A stretch of 64,000 nucleotides of DNA from an uncultured Veillonella sp. (GCF_900545795.1 NZ_URAR01000010.1:26522-90521); one strand, 5' to 3'. Shown: positions 7,506 to 17,677, counted from the first letter of the stretch. The notes: a model not told the origin generated them from the sequence alone. Numbers and translations: made by a program.

Positions 7506-10500
7506 CTATACGATTTCTACACTATTGGGCCCTAAAATCTTCTCAATTTCACTGCAAATTTTTGGTCCCGGAGTGAAATAATACGCTTTTGCTACGCCCA
7601 TACGTTTTTTCTGTCGATGTAAATAAAAGACTACCGGCACGGTTCCTTCCGCAGGTATGAGCAATTCTTTTAATTTAGCACTCGCTTCTGGTGTATCAAA
7701 GCCAGGGCGAATATGAAGGATAATTCCCTTCGCTTGATCATAAGCTCTCTTCAAGGGACCAATTTGGTCCGCAATGATTTGCACGCCTTTTTCATCCGCA
7801 TCAATGCGCCCTGATACACGCACGGCCATATCCACCGCTAAATAAGCCTGACTCCGTTGATATGTTTGAGGGAACACCACGATGCTAGCAGAACCAGAGA
7901 AATCTTCCAACCGGATAATGGACATCAAATCATTGCGCCGCGTAATTTTATCTACCTTATCAACAATGAGTCCGCCCATAGTTACTGTTTTCTTATCATA
8001 TTGTTCTGGATTGTCGTGCAAGCGACCTAATTCAAATAATGAGTTCAATTCCTCTTCATAGGCCGTCAAAGGATGGCCTGTAATATAAAAGCCAGTATAT
8101 TCCTTTTCATCACGAAGTTTTTCTTCTTCTGGCAAATCTTCTAAATTAGGCGTCACCAATACTTCACTAGTAGCTCCTTCATCATCGCCAAAGAGGCTCA
8201 TTGTTCCTAAAGCTTGGTCTTTTTGATACTTTTGTCCCAAGTTTTGAGCCATTTCATACATATGTAAGAGCTGGTTGCGATTTTCTTTGAAGCTATCCAT
8301 GGCGCCACTACGAATTAAACTTTCTAATAAACGCTTATTCACCACTTTAGATTCTACGCGTTTACAAAAATCTAAAATTGAAGTGTAAAGGCCATTGCGC
8401 TCCCGTTCTTTTAGCAATGTTTCAATGGCATTGTCGCCCACACTCTTAACACCGCCAAGGCCAAAGCGAATAGCGCCATTTTGAACGGCAAAGGACTGTT
8501 CCCCATAATTAATATCAGGCCCCAAAACATCAACGCCATGCTTCTTACAAGCATTAATGTAATAGGTCAATTTATCTACATTGGTCATAAAGCTAGTCAT
8601 CGTAGCAGCCATGAATTCAGGGAAGTAATGAGCCTTCAAATACGCTGTCTGATAAGCAATATAGGCATAGGCAGCGCTATGAGATTTGTTAAAACCATAG
8701 CCTGCAAAGTATACCAAGAGGTCAAATACTTCATTGGCAATGGATTCTTCAATGCCATTCTTCTGAGCCCCTTCTACGAAAGATTGACGTTGCGCTTTGA
8801 GAACAGATTCTTTTTTCTTCCCCATCGCACGGCGCATTAAATCCGCTTGACCTAAGGAGAAACCGCCCATAGCAGAAGCAATCTGCATAACCTGTTCTTG
8901 ATATAAAATAACTCCAAAAGTATCTTTCAAAATAGGTTGTAATAGAGGATGCAAATAAGTAATTTCCATCTCTCCATGACGGCGTTTGATAAAGTCTTCC
9001 ACCATGCCACTGCCTAAAGGGCCTGGACGGTACAATGCCACTAGCGGGATTAAATCTTCAAAATGCTCCGGTTTTAAATCCATCACAAGCTTAGTAATCC
9101 CTTCAGACTCTAGCTGGAACACCCCGGCTGTATCGCCTTTACAGAGAATATCGCAGGCTGCCTTGTCATCTAAAGGAATGCGATCTAAATCAATATCTAT
9201 GCCATGATTTTCTTTAATAAGCTTCAATGCATCGCCCATAACGGTCAAAGTACGAAGCCCCAAAAAGTCCATTTTTAAAAGGCCCAGTTCTTCAATATTA
9301 TCTTTATCATATTGCGTTACAAAGCCCGTATCACTGGCATTTTGCAAAGGTACATGTTCCTCTAAAGGCGCCGCTGAAATTACGACCCCTGCTGCATGCG
9401 TAGATGCATTGCGAGCAATGCCCTCTAGCTTTTGCCCATAATCAAAGAGCTCTTTCACTTGTGCATTAGTATCATAGAGCTGCTTTAACTCTTTCCCTTT
9501 TAAAGCCTTCTCCAAAGTAATGCCCAATTCATTGGGAATCATCTTGGCATATTTATTTACATCTTGCAATGGTAAATCGAGCACACGCCCCACATCACGA
9601 ATAACGGCACGCGCTGCTTCTGTACCGAAAGTAATAATCTGAGCCACTCGCTCTTGCCCATATTTTTCTGTTACATAGTCAATAGCAAGACCACGCTTTT
9701 CATAGCAAAAGTCAATATCAATATCAGGCATGCTAATGCGTTCTGGATTTAAAAATCGTTCAAAGAGCAAATCATACTTCAATGGATCTAGGCCTGTAAT
9801 CCCTAATAAATAAGCAACTACAGAGCCAGCCGCACTACCGCGACCAGGACCTACTAAAATATCATGTTCCCTTGCATAACGCACATAGTCCCATACGATG
9901 AGGAAGTAATCATCAAAGCCCATTTGCGCAATGACACCCAGTTCATAATCCAAGCGTTCCATCACATCAGGACGAGGCTCATCACCATAGAGACGAGGGA
10001 TTTCTCGTTCGCAAAGATAGCGCAAATAAGAAGAAGCCGTTTCACCTTCTGGTACATCAAAACGAGGTAAATGATGTTCATCGAAGTTAAATTGTACATT
10101 ACAGCGCTCCGCAATGCGCAACGTATTTTCCAAGGCTTCTGGCACATGCCCGAAGAGTTCCGCCATCTCATCGCCACTCTTCATATAAAATTGGTCATTA
10201 GGGAACTTCAAGCGATCTGTTTCCGCCACCTTTGCCCCTGTAGCAATGCACACTTTGATATCCTGTGCATCTGCATCTTCTTGTAGCACATAATGAAAGT
10301 CATTAGAGGCCACTAACCCTACGCCATATTCCTTGGCGAGATTAATCATCACCTCTTGTGCCTTAGCTTCCGCTGGTAGTCCATGATTTTGAATTTCTAA
10401 GAAGAAATTATTTGTCCCATATATATCAATATATTGCTCCAAAGCGCGCTTAGCACCGTCCACATTATCTTGTAAAATATATTGCGGAATTTCCCCTTGA

Positions 10501-10922
10501 ATGCACGCACTCAAGGCAATAATGCCCTTGCTGTATTGACGTAATAATTCATGGTCTACACGAGGCTTACGGTAAAATCCTTCAGTAAAGCCGCGCGATA
10601 CAATTTTAGTTAAATTTTGGTAACCTTCCATCGTTTCAGCTAACAAGATTAAATGCTTCAACCGTTCATTTTTACCATTTTGCATTTCCTTGGTAAAGCG
10701 GCTACCTTCTGTCACATACACTTCACAGCCCATAATAGGCTTAATTCCTGCACTAATAGCCTCTTTGTAAAAATAGATGGCACCGCACATATTACCATGG
10801 TCAGTAATCGCTAGCGCTGGCATATTTAGCTCTTTAGCGCGCGCCACCATCTGAGGTAGGCGACTAATGCCATCCTGCAAACTATATTCTGTATGTCCGT
10901 GCAAATGAACAAATGGTCTCAT
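7506..10922 (-). CDS. dnaE: DNA polymerase III alpha subunit (DnaE type)
   Basis: The replicative polymerase subunit, 1138 aa, of the DnaE1-like class. It begins with the PHP domain (HLHGHTEYSLQDG, LAITDHGNM). The palm domain carries the catalytic aspartates in PDIDIDF, with GPGRGSAAGS and FGTEAARAVIRDVGR around it. Then come the thumb/finger region (YRPGPL, SHSAAYAYIAYQTA) and a C-terminal OB-fold. Start: AGGGAGG 6 nt before the ATG. It lies 3 bp after the YgjP-type protease gene, so typA, this protease and dnaE look co-transcribed. No PolC-type exonuclease insertion is present. Confidence 0.97.
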   Translation of the reverse strand: MRPFVHLHGHTEYSLQDGISRLPQMVARAKELNMPALAITDHGNMCGAIYFYKEAISAGIKPIMGCEVYVTEGSRFTKEMQNGKNERLKHLILLAETMEGYQNLTKIVSRGFTEGFYRKPRVDHELLRQYSKGIIALSACIQGEIPQYILQDNVDGAKRALEQYIDIYGTNNFFLEIQNHGLPAEAKAQEVMINLAKEYGVGLVASNDFHYVLQEDADAQDIKVCIATGAKVAETDRLKFPNDQFYMKSGDEMAELFGHVPEALENTLRIAERCNVQFNFDEHHLPRFDVPEGETASSYLRYLCEREIPRLYGDEPRPDVMERLDYELGVIAQMGFDDYFLIVWDYVRYAREHDILVGPGRGSAAGSVVAYLLGITGLDPLKYDLLFERFLNPERISMPDIDIDFCYEKRGLAIDYVTEKYGQERVAQIITFGTEAARAVIRDVGRVLDLPLQDVNKYAKMIPNELGITLEKALKGKELKQLYDTNAQVKELFDYGQKLEGIARNASTHAAGVVISAAPLEEHVPLQNASDTGFVTQYDKDNIEELGLLKMDFLGLRTLTVMGDALKLIKENHGIDIDLDRIPLDDKAACDILCKGDTAGVFQLESEGITKLVMDLKPEHFEDLIPLVALYRPGPLGSGMVEDFIKRRHGEMEITYLHPLLQPILKDTFGVILYQEQVMQIASAMGGFSLGQADLMRRAMGKKKESVLKAQRQSFVEGAQKNGIEESIANEVFDLLVYFAGYGFNKSHSAAYAYIAYQTAYLKAHYFPEFMAATMTSFMTNVDKLTYYINACKKHGVDVLGPDINYGEQSFAVQNGAIRFGLGGVKSVGDNAIETLLKERERNGLYTSILDFCKRVESKVVNKRLLESLIRSGAMDSFKENRNQLLHMYEMAQNLGQKYQKDQALGTMSLFGDDEGATSEVLVTPNLEDLPEEEKLRDEKEYTGFYITGHPLTAYEEELNSLFELGRLHDNPEQYDKKTVTMGGLIVDKVDKITRRNDLMSIIRLEDFSGSASIVVFPQTYQRSQAYLAVDMAVRVSGRIDADEKGVQIIADQIGPLKRAYDQAKGIILHIRPGFDTPEASAKLKELLIPAEGTVPVVFYLHRQKKRMGVAKAYYFTPGPKICSEIEKILGPNSVEIV

Positions 10923-10925
10923 ACC

Positions 10926-11708
10926 TTACCTCCCTCTAAAATAGGTATTTAACTCCTTCCGGATTTCCTTCCATCGAGGCATAAACTGAGCTACTACCGC
11001 CCAAAAACTGGGCGAATGGTTGGGATGAATCAAATGAGCAAATTCATGAACCATCACATATTGTAAAAAACGAATGGGACCGCTGAGTAATTGTTGGTTT
11101 ATCATAATGCGCCCCAAAGCTGGTGAGCAAGAGCCCCAACGGGTCTTAGCCTTAGCGACACGAAACGTAGGGCGTTGAATATCATATCCGGCCCGAATAA
11201 AGGCTTCATATACAGCACCACCAACGCGAAGCACAACTTCTTCCATTAGACCTTGTAAAAACTCCGTCATAAGAGCCGCCTTCTCAGGCACACCCATGTG
11301 ATCCTTTATAAACATATACAGTGTATCTGGCCGCGACTCACTCCAACTGACATAGGCCTTTCTACCTGGAGGTGAATAGCGCACCACAAGCGTCGCTACA
11401 TGTCCCAGGATGCGAACTTTTTCACCATTTACATATTGTAAGCTCCGTCTTACCTTAGGCACTGCACGTGCTCTTGCTTTTCGCAAAAAGTCTTTATGTC
11501 CTTCTACAAACTCGCGCACAGTACTTACAGATGTTCTAAAAGGCACCGAAACAGAGACGGTGCCTTCAGAGTTAACACGAAGATTTAAATTTTTTACAGC
11601 CTTCCAGGTCACCGTATAGGGCACTGGTCGTCCATCAATAATAACTTCGTAATGTTCTATTTTTTTACTAGTGCTACGAGCTTGCAAATCTTGTCGTAGT
11701 CCACTCAT
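10926..11708 (-). CDS. YgjP/SprT-type zinc metallopeptidase (DUF45 family)
   Basis: A 260-aa protein with the zinc-binding motif VMVHEFAHLIHPNHSPSFW near the C-terminus (HExxH plus a downstream His). The conserved RWGSCSP segment precedes it, as in YgjP/M48-like metalloproteases. The substrate of this family is poorly known; the E. coli homologue is small and cytoplasmic. It sits between typA (2 bp away) and dnaE (3 bp away) and has almost no Shine-Dalgarno of its own, so it is probably translated by coupling to typA. The N-terminal about 90 residues are the usual beta-rich domain of the family. Confidence 0.88.
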   Translation of the reverse strand: MSGLRQDLQARSTSKKIEHYEVIIDGRPVPYTVTWKAVKNLNLRVNSEGTVSVSVPFRTSVSTVREFVEGHKDFLRKARARAVPKVRRSLQYVNGEKVRILGHVATLVVRYSPPGRKAYVSWSESRPDTLYMFIKDHMGVPEKAALMTEFLQGLMEEVVLRVGGAVYEAFIRAGYDIQRPTFRVAKAKTRWGSCSPALGRIMINQQLLSGPIRFLQYVMVHEFAHLIHPNHSPSFWAVVAQFMPRWKEIRKELNTYFRGR

Positions 11709-11710
11709 AC

Positions 11711-13522
11711 TTATTTGTTATTCTTAGCCGCTTTAGCACGAGCAGAACGATCAAGAATAGCCTTACGCATGCGAATATTCTTAGGTGTTACTTCAACGAG
11801 CTCATCATCATTAATCCATTCAAGAGCTTGTTCCAAGCTGAAAATGCGAGGTGGCACTAAGCGAACCGCTTCATCAGAGGAGCTAGAGCGCATGTTAGTA
11901 ACATGTTTTTTCTTACATGGGTTAACATCCATGTCGGATTCACGAGTGTTTTCACCAATAATGCGGCCTGTATATACAGGTTCGTTTGGACCGATGAATA
12001 AAGTACCGCGATCTTGTACAGAGTTCAAGCCATATGGTGTAGTTTCGCCATCTTCAAAGGCTACCAAGGCACCGCGTGTACGGCCAGGGATATCACCTTT
12101 AAATGGTGCATAACCATGGAATACATGGTTCATAATACCATTACCTTTAGTGCTAGTTAAGAACTGTGCACGGAAACCGATTAAACCACGGGCAGGAATG
12201 ATAAATTCCATACGAAGATAACCAGCTAATTCGTTCATGTTAATAAGTTCAGCTTTACGAGCGCCAAGGTTTTCCATAACAGTACCCATAAATTCTTGAG
12301 GTACGTCAATTGTTAAATATTCTAATGGTTCGCATAATTGGTCATTAATGCGTTTGTAAATTACGCGAGGTTTACCTACTTGTAATTCATAGCCTTCACG
12401 GCGCATAGTTTCGATAAGTACAGCTAAGTGCAATTCACCACGGCCAGATACTTTGAACGCATCTGGAGAATCTGTTTCTTCAACCTTCATAGACACATTA
12501 GTTTGTACTTCTTTGAACAAGCGATCACGTAAATGACGGCTTGTTACAAAATCACCTTCACGACCAGCAAATGGAGAGTTATTAACAGAGAACATCATAG
12601 CCAATGTTGGTTCGTCAATGGAGATTGATGGTAACGCTTCTGGATTTTCCACGTCAGCTACAGTTTCACCAATGTTGATATCTTCAATACCAACGAACGC
12701 AGCTATATCACCCATAGCTACTTCATCAGTTTCTACACGATTTAAGCCATTGTAAGTATATACGCGACCAACTTTTGCTTTACGAGTGCTTTCGCCATTC
12801 ATAATTGCTACTTGTTGACCAGTTTTCAAACGACCACGAACTACGCGACCTACCGCAATTTTACCTACATATTCATCATAATCAAGAGTGGTTACCATGA
12901 ATTGCAATGGGCCATCAATGTCGCCTTGTGGTGCTGGAATTTCTTTAATAAGCACTTCAAATAAAGGCTGCATATCTTTGCCTTCATCATCCATAGATGC
13001 TTTAGCAATGCCATCACGAGCAGATGCATACACTACTGGGAAGTCTAATTGGTCATCGTCAGCTTCAAGCTCCATGAACAATTCTAATACTTCGTCTTCT
13101 ACTTCATGTACACGTTGGTCAGGACGGTCAATTTTGTTGATAACTACGATTGGTTTTAGTTTTTGTTCCAATGCTTTACGAAGTACGTATTTTGTTTGTG
13201 GCATTGGACCTTCAAAAGCGTCAACTAAAAGAAGTACACCGTCTACCATGTTAAGTACACGTTCTACTTCGCCACCAAAGTCAGCATGGCCTGGAGTGTC
13301 AACGATATTGATTTTTACGTCGTTATGCATAACAGCCGTATTTTTAGACAAAATAGTAATCCCGCGTTCACGTTCCAAATCATTGGAATCCATTACGCGT
13401 TCTGCCACTTTTTCATTTGCTCTGAAAATATGGCTTTGTTTTAACAATGCGTCCACCAAAGTTGTTTTACCATGGTCAACGTGTGCAATAATTGCAACAT
13501 TACGAATATTTTCGCGAATCAT
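11711..13522 (-). CDS. typA: translational GTPase TypA/BipA
   Basis: A ribosome-associated GTPase of 603 aa, important for ribosome assembly and stress or cold growth in other bacteria. It has the full G-domain: AHVDHGKTT (G1), ERGITI (G2), DTPGHADFG (G3), NKIDRPD (G4). EF-G-like domains follow, and then the BipA-specific C-terminal domain (RGLIGFRAQFLT, GRTRGALVAFEDG). Start: GGGAGG 6 nt before the ATG. It is first in the typA-ygjP-dnaE run, with a good promoter about 100 bp upstream. Confidence 0.97.
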   Translation of the reverse strand: MIRENIRNVAIIAHVDHGKTTLVDALLKQSHIFRANEKVAERVMDSNDLERERGITILSKNTAVMHNDVKINIVDTPGHADFGGEVERVLNMVDGVLLLVDAFEGPMPQTKYVLRKALEQKLKPIVVINKIDRPDQRVHEVEDEVLELFMELEADDDQLDFPVVYASARDGIAKASMDDEGKDMQPLFEVLIKEIPAPQGDIDGPLQFMVTTLDYDEYVGKIAVGRVVRGRLKTGQQVAIMNGESTRKAKVGRVYTYNGLNRVETDEVAMGDIAAFVGIEDINIGETVADVENPEALPSISIDEPTLAMMFSVNNSPFAGREGDFVTSRHLRDRLFKEVQTNVSMKVEETDSPDAFKVSGRGELHLAVLIETMRREGYELQVGKPRVIYKRINDQLCEPLEYLTIDVPQEFMGTVMENLGARKAELINMNELAGYLRMEFIIPARGLIGFRAQFLTSTKGNGIMNHVFHGYAPFKGDIPGRTRGALVAFEDGETTPYGLNSVQDRGTLFIGPNEPVYTGRIIGENTRESDMDVNPCKKKHVTNMRSSSSDEAVRLVPPRIFSLEQALEWINDDELVEVTPKNIRMRKAILDRSARAKAAKNNK

Positions 13523-13616
13523 GTAAGCCTCCCATTAAGCTACTATTTATACATTTTTATGAATACCCGAAAACAAAGGAGTTTCGGACTATCTTCATCC
13601 TTAAAGACAACAGTTA

Positions 13617-13645
13617 ATTATAGCACAAAATCTATATATCGTCTA
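13617..13645 (-). promoter_or_regulatory. promoter for typA
   Basis: On the minus strand, TAGACG (-35) and TATAAT (-10) are separated by 17 bp, about 95 bp upstream of the typA start. The -10 is perfect and the -35 matches TTGACA at 4 of 6 positions. Confidence 0.6.
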
Positions 13646-13728
13646 TAGAACAGCACGATTTTATTGACATTGAACCATATGCGTTTATAGAATAAAGCAA
13701 CGCATTGTATGAAGTTCTTTATAGGAAC

Positions 13729-14172
13729 TTAGCAGCTTTCTAAAAATTCTTTCACCACAGGATTTTCTTTCATCGCTTCTATTTGCTCCGCATCAGGAAT
13801 TTTAACCTTGTCACGGTCAAGATTAACTAAGCATAAAAAGCCTAAATAATCGCCTTTGTTAGCACGAAATTGGTGAATTGTATGACTCGGTACCTCTATA
13901 AAGTCACCAGCTTTTACATCAGTTACAATTTCACCTAATAAACATTGCCCCTCACCGCGGAAAATCATAACCATATGAGTGTGCTCATGATGTTCCAAAG
14001 TAGAATACCCACCTGGTTTTACTTCAAAATAGCGAAATTGGCAAGGAATATCAAAAGCGCCATTGAATAGCACCTGTCGTGTCACATCTTTAAATGGACT
14101 TCCATCTTGTTTATATACCAATGTATCTACATCCTCCCAGGTATAGCCTGTATCATCAAATCGCTTAATCAT
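13729..14172 (-). CDS. small cupin-domain protein
   Basis: A 147-aa single-domain cupin. The two metal-binding motifs are visible: HHEHTHMVMIFRGEG (residues about 61-75) and PSHTIHQFRANKG (about 95-107). The conserved histidines and glutamate suggest a bound metal ion. Such proteins range from isomerases to sensors, and the neighbours (TypA, a copper chaperone) do not narrow this down. GGGGG lies 5 nt before the ATG. It appears monocistronic. Confidence 0.75.
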   Translation of the reverse strand: MIKRFDDTGYTWEDVDTLVYKQDGSPFKDVTRQVLFNGAFDIPCQFRYFEVKPGGYSTLEHHEHTHMVMIFRGEGQCLLGEIVTDVKAGDFIEVPSHTIHQFRANKGDYLGFLCLVNLDRDKVKIPDAEQIEAMKENPVVKEFLESC

Positions 14173-14204
14173 TCTTGCCCCCTATTATGACATTACAAAC
14201 CTAA

Positions 14205-14233
14205 ATAAAGCCCGCTGCTAAGCAACGGGCTTA
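14205..14233 (-). terminator. terminator after the copper chaperone gene
   Basis: On the minus strand, AAGCCCGTTGC-TTA-GCAGCGGGCTT is followed by TATTT, 8 bases past the stop. Confidence 0.75.
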
Positions 14234-14240
14234 TACCTTC

Positions 14241-14546
14241 TTATTTAAATAGACGTTTCAACGTACCTACTAAGCCCCCATGTGTATGGGCCGCTTCAGA
14301 TACAGAGGCTACATCAAAACCAGTTGCATCAATAGCCGCTGAAATAGCGTCAGCTGTCACTTTACTAGCATCATACGAAATTGTTACATCCTTAGTTTTT
14401 AAATCTACATCGGCAGACATAACACCAGGTAATCCTAATACCGCTGTTTTTACTGTATTTTCACAATTGCTACACATCATACCAGGAACATTAAAAACTT
14501 GTTGATGTGCATGGCCAGTACTGCCGCAACCACAATCTTTACACAT
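14241..14546 (-). CDS. heavy-metal (copper) chaperone, HMA domain with Cys/His-rich N-terminus
   Basis: A 101-aa protein with one HMA ferredoxin-like domain (about residues 17-80). The metal-binding motif is MMCSNC (MxCxxC), followed by the usual VKTAVLGLPGV helix and GFDV end. The extra N-terminus MCKDCGCGSTGHAHQ adds three cysteines and two histidines, and HTHG occurs near the C-terminus; both could bind further metal. No P-type ATPase gene is adjacent. CopZ-like copper trafficking is the best guess, but specificity is not proven. Confidence 0.8.
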   Translation of the reverse strand: MCKDCGCGSTGHAHQQVFNVPGMMCSNCENTVKTAVLGLPGVMSADVDLKTKDVTISYDASKVTADAISAAIDATGFDVASVSEAAHTHGGLVGTLKRLFK

Positions 14547-14575
14547 AAGTCTAAGACCTCCTCAAAAGTAGCTCC

Positions 14576-14608
14576 AAAGGCCCCTCACAGTCATTGTGGG
14601 GGCCTTTC
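14576..14608. terminator. hairpin after tatA
   Basis: The stem AAAGGCCCC...GGGGCCTTT lies 14 bases beyond the tatA stop. The following T-run is short, so termination may be weak. It also sits in the 5' region of the copper chaperone gene. Confidence 0.6.
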
Positions 14609-14621
14609 ATGAGCAGATAAA

Positions 14622-14861
14622 TTATTCAACCTCTTTGTGCTTTTTCTCGTTCACTTCGCCTGCTTCCACATCAATTGTTTCCGTCTTGGCAACGTCAGAT
14701 ACTTTTGCATCAGTTTTCTTTTTATCAGAACTTACTGCATCTTTAAATTCATTGATGCCCTTGCCGATGGCTTTGCCTACTTCTGGTAGCTTACCTGGGC
14801 CGAATACAACTAATGCAATCACTAGCACTAAAATTAACTCTTGGGTGCCGAAATTAAACAT
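14622..14861 (-). CDS. tatA: Sec-independent translocase subunit TatA
   Basis: A membrane component of the twin-arginine export pore, 79 aa. A short N-terminus (MFNFGTQEL) leads into one transmembrane helix (LILVLVIALVVFG). The hinge PGKLPEVGKAIGKGINEFK and an amphipathic helix follow, and the charged tail ends in EKKHKE. I choose the ATG at 14861, which has GAGGTG 6 nt upstream, over the in-frame GTG at 14870. tatC is not in this window. Confidence 0.93.
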   Translation of the reverse strand: MFNFGTQELILVLVIALVVFGPGKLPEVGKAIGKGINEFKDAVSSDKKKTDAKVSDVAKTETIDVEAGEVNEKKHKEVE

Positions 14862-15032
14862 ATGCTTCACCTCGTTTAGCTACTAACAACTACGTCCATC
14901 ACTTCTTACTCTTACAGTGTACCACGAAAAGAAGTTCTATGGCTATAGAATCATAATAGCGAATTTTCATTTCAAATATATTATTTTATCAAAGGGGGTA
15001 TATACTGCTTGCAGGCTCATCCCCTAAATCTG

Positions 15033-15782
15033 TTAAGCTTTTTTAGCCGCCTTATCCACGTACCATTCTACTACATCTTGAGAGAGTACGGCCCCTGGTA
15101 ATACATGGCCTATGCGTTCTTGCCAAGTTTCATCAGCATAATCCTGGCGCTGACGAAGCACGCGAGATAGAGCACTCGCTTTAGAATCCCCTACAACTGT
15201 AAACCACACATGCTTAGCTTTAGATAAAAATGGGAAGGTCATAGTCACGCGCTCCCATACCTTGCCATCTAACACTGGAGCAATCTTGCGGTCTTCCACA
15301 TGTAAGGCCTGCGATTTGGAAAATAAAGACGCCGTATGACCATCGTCACCAAGCCCTAAGAGAGCCAAGTCTAAGGAATCTTTTTCACATGCTCTAAGCA
15401 CCATATCTACTTCTTTTTCATATGCATCAGCTGCTTCTTCTACAGTGCCATCATTCGTTGGTACTGGATAGAAATGACAGCTTGAGCCAATATTTCCAAA
15501 TAAGCGCTCTTTGGCACGGCCAAAGTTATTATCAGGATCGCTATGTGGTACAAAGCGCTCATCCACCCATAAGAAGAAAATATTCTCCCAATCAAGCTTT
15601 GTACGATATTCATCTGTATTAAGCAATTCAAACAAAGTATTTGGCGTAGTTCCACCTGAAATAGCCACTACACAAGAGCCAGTCTCTTTAATACAAGCCT
15701 CTGTAAAGGCCATAAAAGATTTTGCCACTTCCTCTGCTACTTGCTGTGGCGTATCAAACATATGAATTAAATCTTGCGCCAT
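15033..15782 (-). CDS. pgl: 6-phosphogluconolactonase
   Basis: Hydrolyses 6-phosphogluconolactone, the second step of the oxidative pentose phosphate pathway. The 249-aa DevB/SOL-type protein shows VVAISGGTTPNTLF, FFLWVDERFVPHSDPDNNF and LLGLGDDGHTASLF, all hallmarks of the family. Its start overlaps the end of zwf by 16 bp, with GGAGG 9 nt upstream inside zwf. The two enzymes of consecutive steps are thus co-translated. Confidence 0.95.
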   Translation of the reverse strand: MAQDLIHMFDTPQQVAEEVAKSFMAFTEACIKETGSCVVAISGGTTPNTLFELLNTDEYRTKLDWENIFFLWVDERFVPHSDPDNNFGRAKERLFGNIGSSCHFYPVPTNDGTVEEAADAYEKEVDMVLRACEKDSLDLALLGLGDDGHTASLFSKSQALHVEDRKIAPVLDGKVWERVTMTFPFLSKAKHVWFTVVGDSKASALSRVLRQRQDYADETWQERIGHVLPGAVLSQDVVEWYVDKAAKKA

Positions 15783-17296
15783 GATAAAGAGCCTCCTTCT
15801 AGAATTTCATTTGCTTCCTTAGGACCTTCACTGAACGATGGATAGAAGCAAAGTGGCACTGCATCAAGATTTGCTTCCCAAGCATTTAATAATGGCATGA
15901 ACAATTTCCAAGACGCTTCCACCGTATCATTGCGAACAAAGAGCGTTTGGTCACCTAATAATGCATCTAAAATTAAGCGTTCATATGCATCTGGAATATC
16001 AACCCCCTGCATAAAATCACTATAAGAGAAGTCCATCTCCAAGGTATTCACACAAAGCTTTGAGCCTGGTGATTTCACTTCAATAGATAGGCCCATCCCT
16101 TCATGGGGCTGCATGCGAAGTAACAAGACATTTTGATTAAAATCTTTTGGACGAATTGGTTTAAAAATAGAATGAGGAATTGGCTTAAAGGTAATCGCAA
16201 TTTCACTGGATTTCTTAGGCAAGCGTTTACCGGTACGCATATAAAATGGTACGCCACGCCAGCGCCAGTTATCTACAAAGAGTTTTAACGCTACATATGT
16301 TTCCGTCTGAGAACGCGGTGCTACCCCTTCCTCTTTACGATACCCAAGGGCTGGATTTTCTGGATCTACCGACTCTACATATTGACCACGTACAGACATA
16401 TGACCTAAATCTTGCCCTTCCAATGGTCTAATAGAAGAGATTAACTTCGCAATTTCATCGCGATATGCATCAGCTTCAAATATCGCTGGTGGCTCCATAG
16501 CGATTAAGGAAAGCATCTGAATCATATGATTTTGGAACATATCTCGTAAGGCCCCGGCCTTATCATAATAACCAGCACGCTTTTCTACGCCCAACTCTTC
16601 AGCTACGGTAATCTCAACCTTTTCAATGTAGGTATGATTCCACAGCGGTTCAAAAATAGAATTAGCAAAGCGGAGCATCAAAATATTTTGTACTGTTTCT
16701 TTACCTAAATAATGGTCAATACGATATGTTTGAGACTCTTTAATGTACTGCTTTAACGCCTGATCAAGAGCCACAGCACTTTCTAAATCATGACCAAATG
16801 GCTTTTCAATAATAACGCGTTTCCAACCATCGGTCTCATCAAGAAGGCCTTCTTCATGCAAGCCTTTTACGATTGGTTCAAACATGGCTGGTGGCATAGC
16901 TAAATAAAAGAGAGCATTATGCTCTGTGCCATGCTGACCAGTAACACGATCTAACTCTTCATCCAAGCGAGCAAAGGTATCAGGTTCTGTATATTGACCA
17001 GCTACATAGGAAAATCGTTCAATAAATGATTCATCTAAAGAACCTTCTCCGTTTAAAGATTGGCGCACTTCTTCCTGAAATTCTTCATTGCTCATCTCTG
17101 TACGCGCTACACCAACTACGGCAAATTGCTCAGGCAATAAATTGCGCTTGTACAAAGCAAAAATAGCGGGTAATAATTTACGCTTAGTCAAATCACCAGA
17201 GGCGCCAAAGATTACAATAGCACCTGGTCCGGGTGCTGTATCGATACAAAGTTGCTCACGGCAATTATATGAAACTGTCATTGGTCCTGCACTCAT
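15767..17296 (-). CDS. zwf: glucose-6-phosphate 1-dehydrogenase
   Basis: Oxidises glucose-6-phosphate with NADP to the lactone. The 509-aa protein has the nucleotide-binding IVIFGASGDLTKRKLLPA, the active-site RIDHYLGKE and the substrate-binding IIEKPFGHDLESA. The start at 17296 has GGGAGAT upstream; an ATG five codons in is an alternative. It is followed by pgl with a 16-bp overlap. 6-phosphogluconate dehydrogenase is not in the window. Confidence 0.96.
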   Translation of the reverse strand: MSAGPMTVSYNCREQLCIDTAPGPGAIVIFGASGDLTKRKLLPAIFALYKRNLLPEQFAVVGVARTEMSNEEFQEEVRQSLNGEGSLDESFIERFSYVAGQYTEPDTFARLDEELDRVTGQHGTEHNALFYLAMPPAMFEPIVKGLHEEGLLDETDGWKRVIIEKPFGHDLESAVALDQALKQYIKESQTYRIDHYLGKETVQNILMLRFANSIFEPLWNHTYIEKVEITVAEELGVEKRAGYYDKAGALRDMFQNHMIQMLSLIAMEPPAIFEADAYRDEIAKLISSIRPLEGQDLGHMSVRGQYVESVDPENPALGYRKEEGVAPRSQTETYVALKLFVDNWRWRGVPFYMRTGKRLPKKSSEIAITFKPIPHSIFKPIRPKDFNQNVLLLRMQPHEGMGLSIEVKSPGSKLCVNTLEMDFSYSDFMQGVDIPDAYERLILDALLGDQTLFVRNDTVEASWKLFMPLLNAWEANLDAVPLCFYPSFSEGPKEANEILEGGSLSWRKI

Positions 17297-17677
17297 TATA
17301 AATAATCTCCCATACTTCTCAATAACATTTAACTTTCAATAATATTAACATTTAGTTTTTAATAATCTTCAATAGCATTTAATGTTTAAAAACAATTAAT
17401 AACATATTAATCGTTACCTATATTATACACTATTAAGCAATAGGTATAACATATTCCATGCATATTAATAGAATGTTTTCTATCCATAATAATATATCTT
17501 TATCATAGCATAAGGCCGTTCGTATGTCATCAAAAAAGCACGAGTCTACTAGACTCGTACTTCTTTGTTAAACGTGTGTTTGTTTTGATTTTGTTTTGGT
17601 TTTGTTATGCATTTAAATTAAGATGTTTAATATATTTTTGACTTTCATCAAAAGCAGTTGTTTTAAATTTTAGCATA
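17297..17677. other. intergenic region between zwf and the MFS gene
   Basis: No gene seen. The part next to zwf (17315-17395) is an AT-rich patch of imperfect repeats of the type CAATARCATTTAAY. A minus-strand TATAAT at 17422-17427 with a weak -35 (GTTATA, 17-bp spacing) may be the zwf promoter. The terminator of the MFS gene lies at 17531-17561. Confidence 0.5.
17531..17561 (-). terminator. terminator of the Bcr/CflA gene
   Basis: On the minus strand, ACGAGTC-TAGTA-GACTCGT is followed by GCTTTTTT, about 120 nt beyond the stop codon. Confidence 0.75.

Noticed and set aside
12888..13526. 212-codon ORF opposite typA
   Set aside because: Antisense shadow of an unmistakable TypA gene; Ser-rich composition reflects the complement of typA codons.
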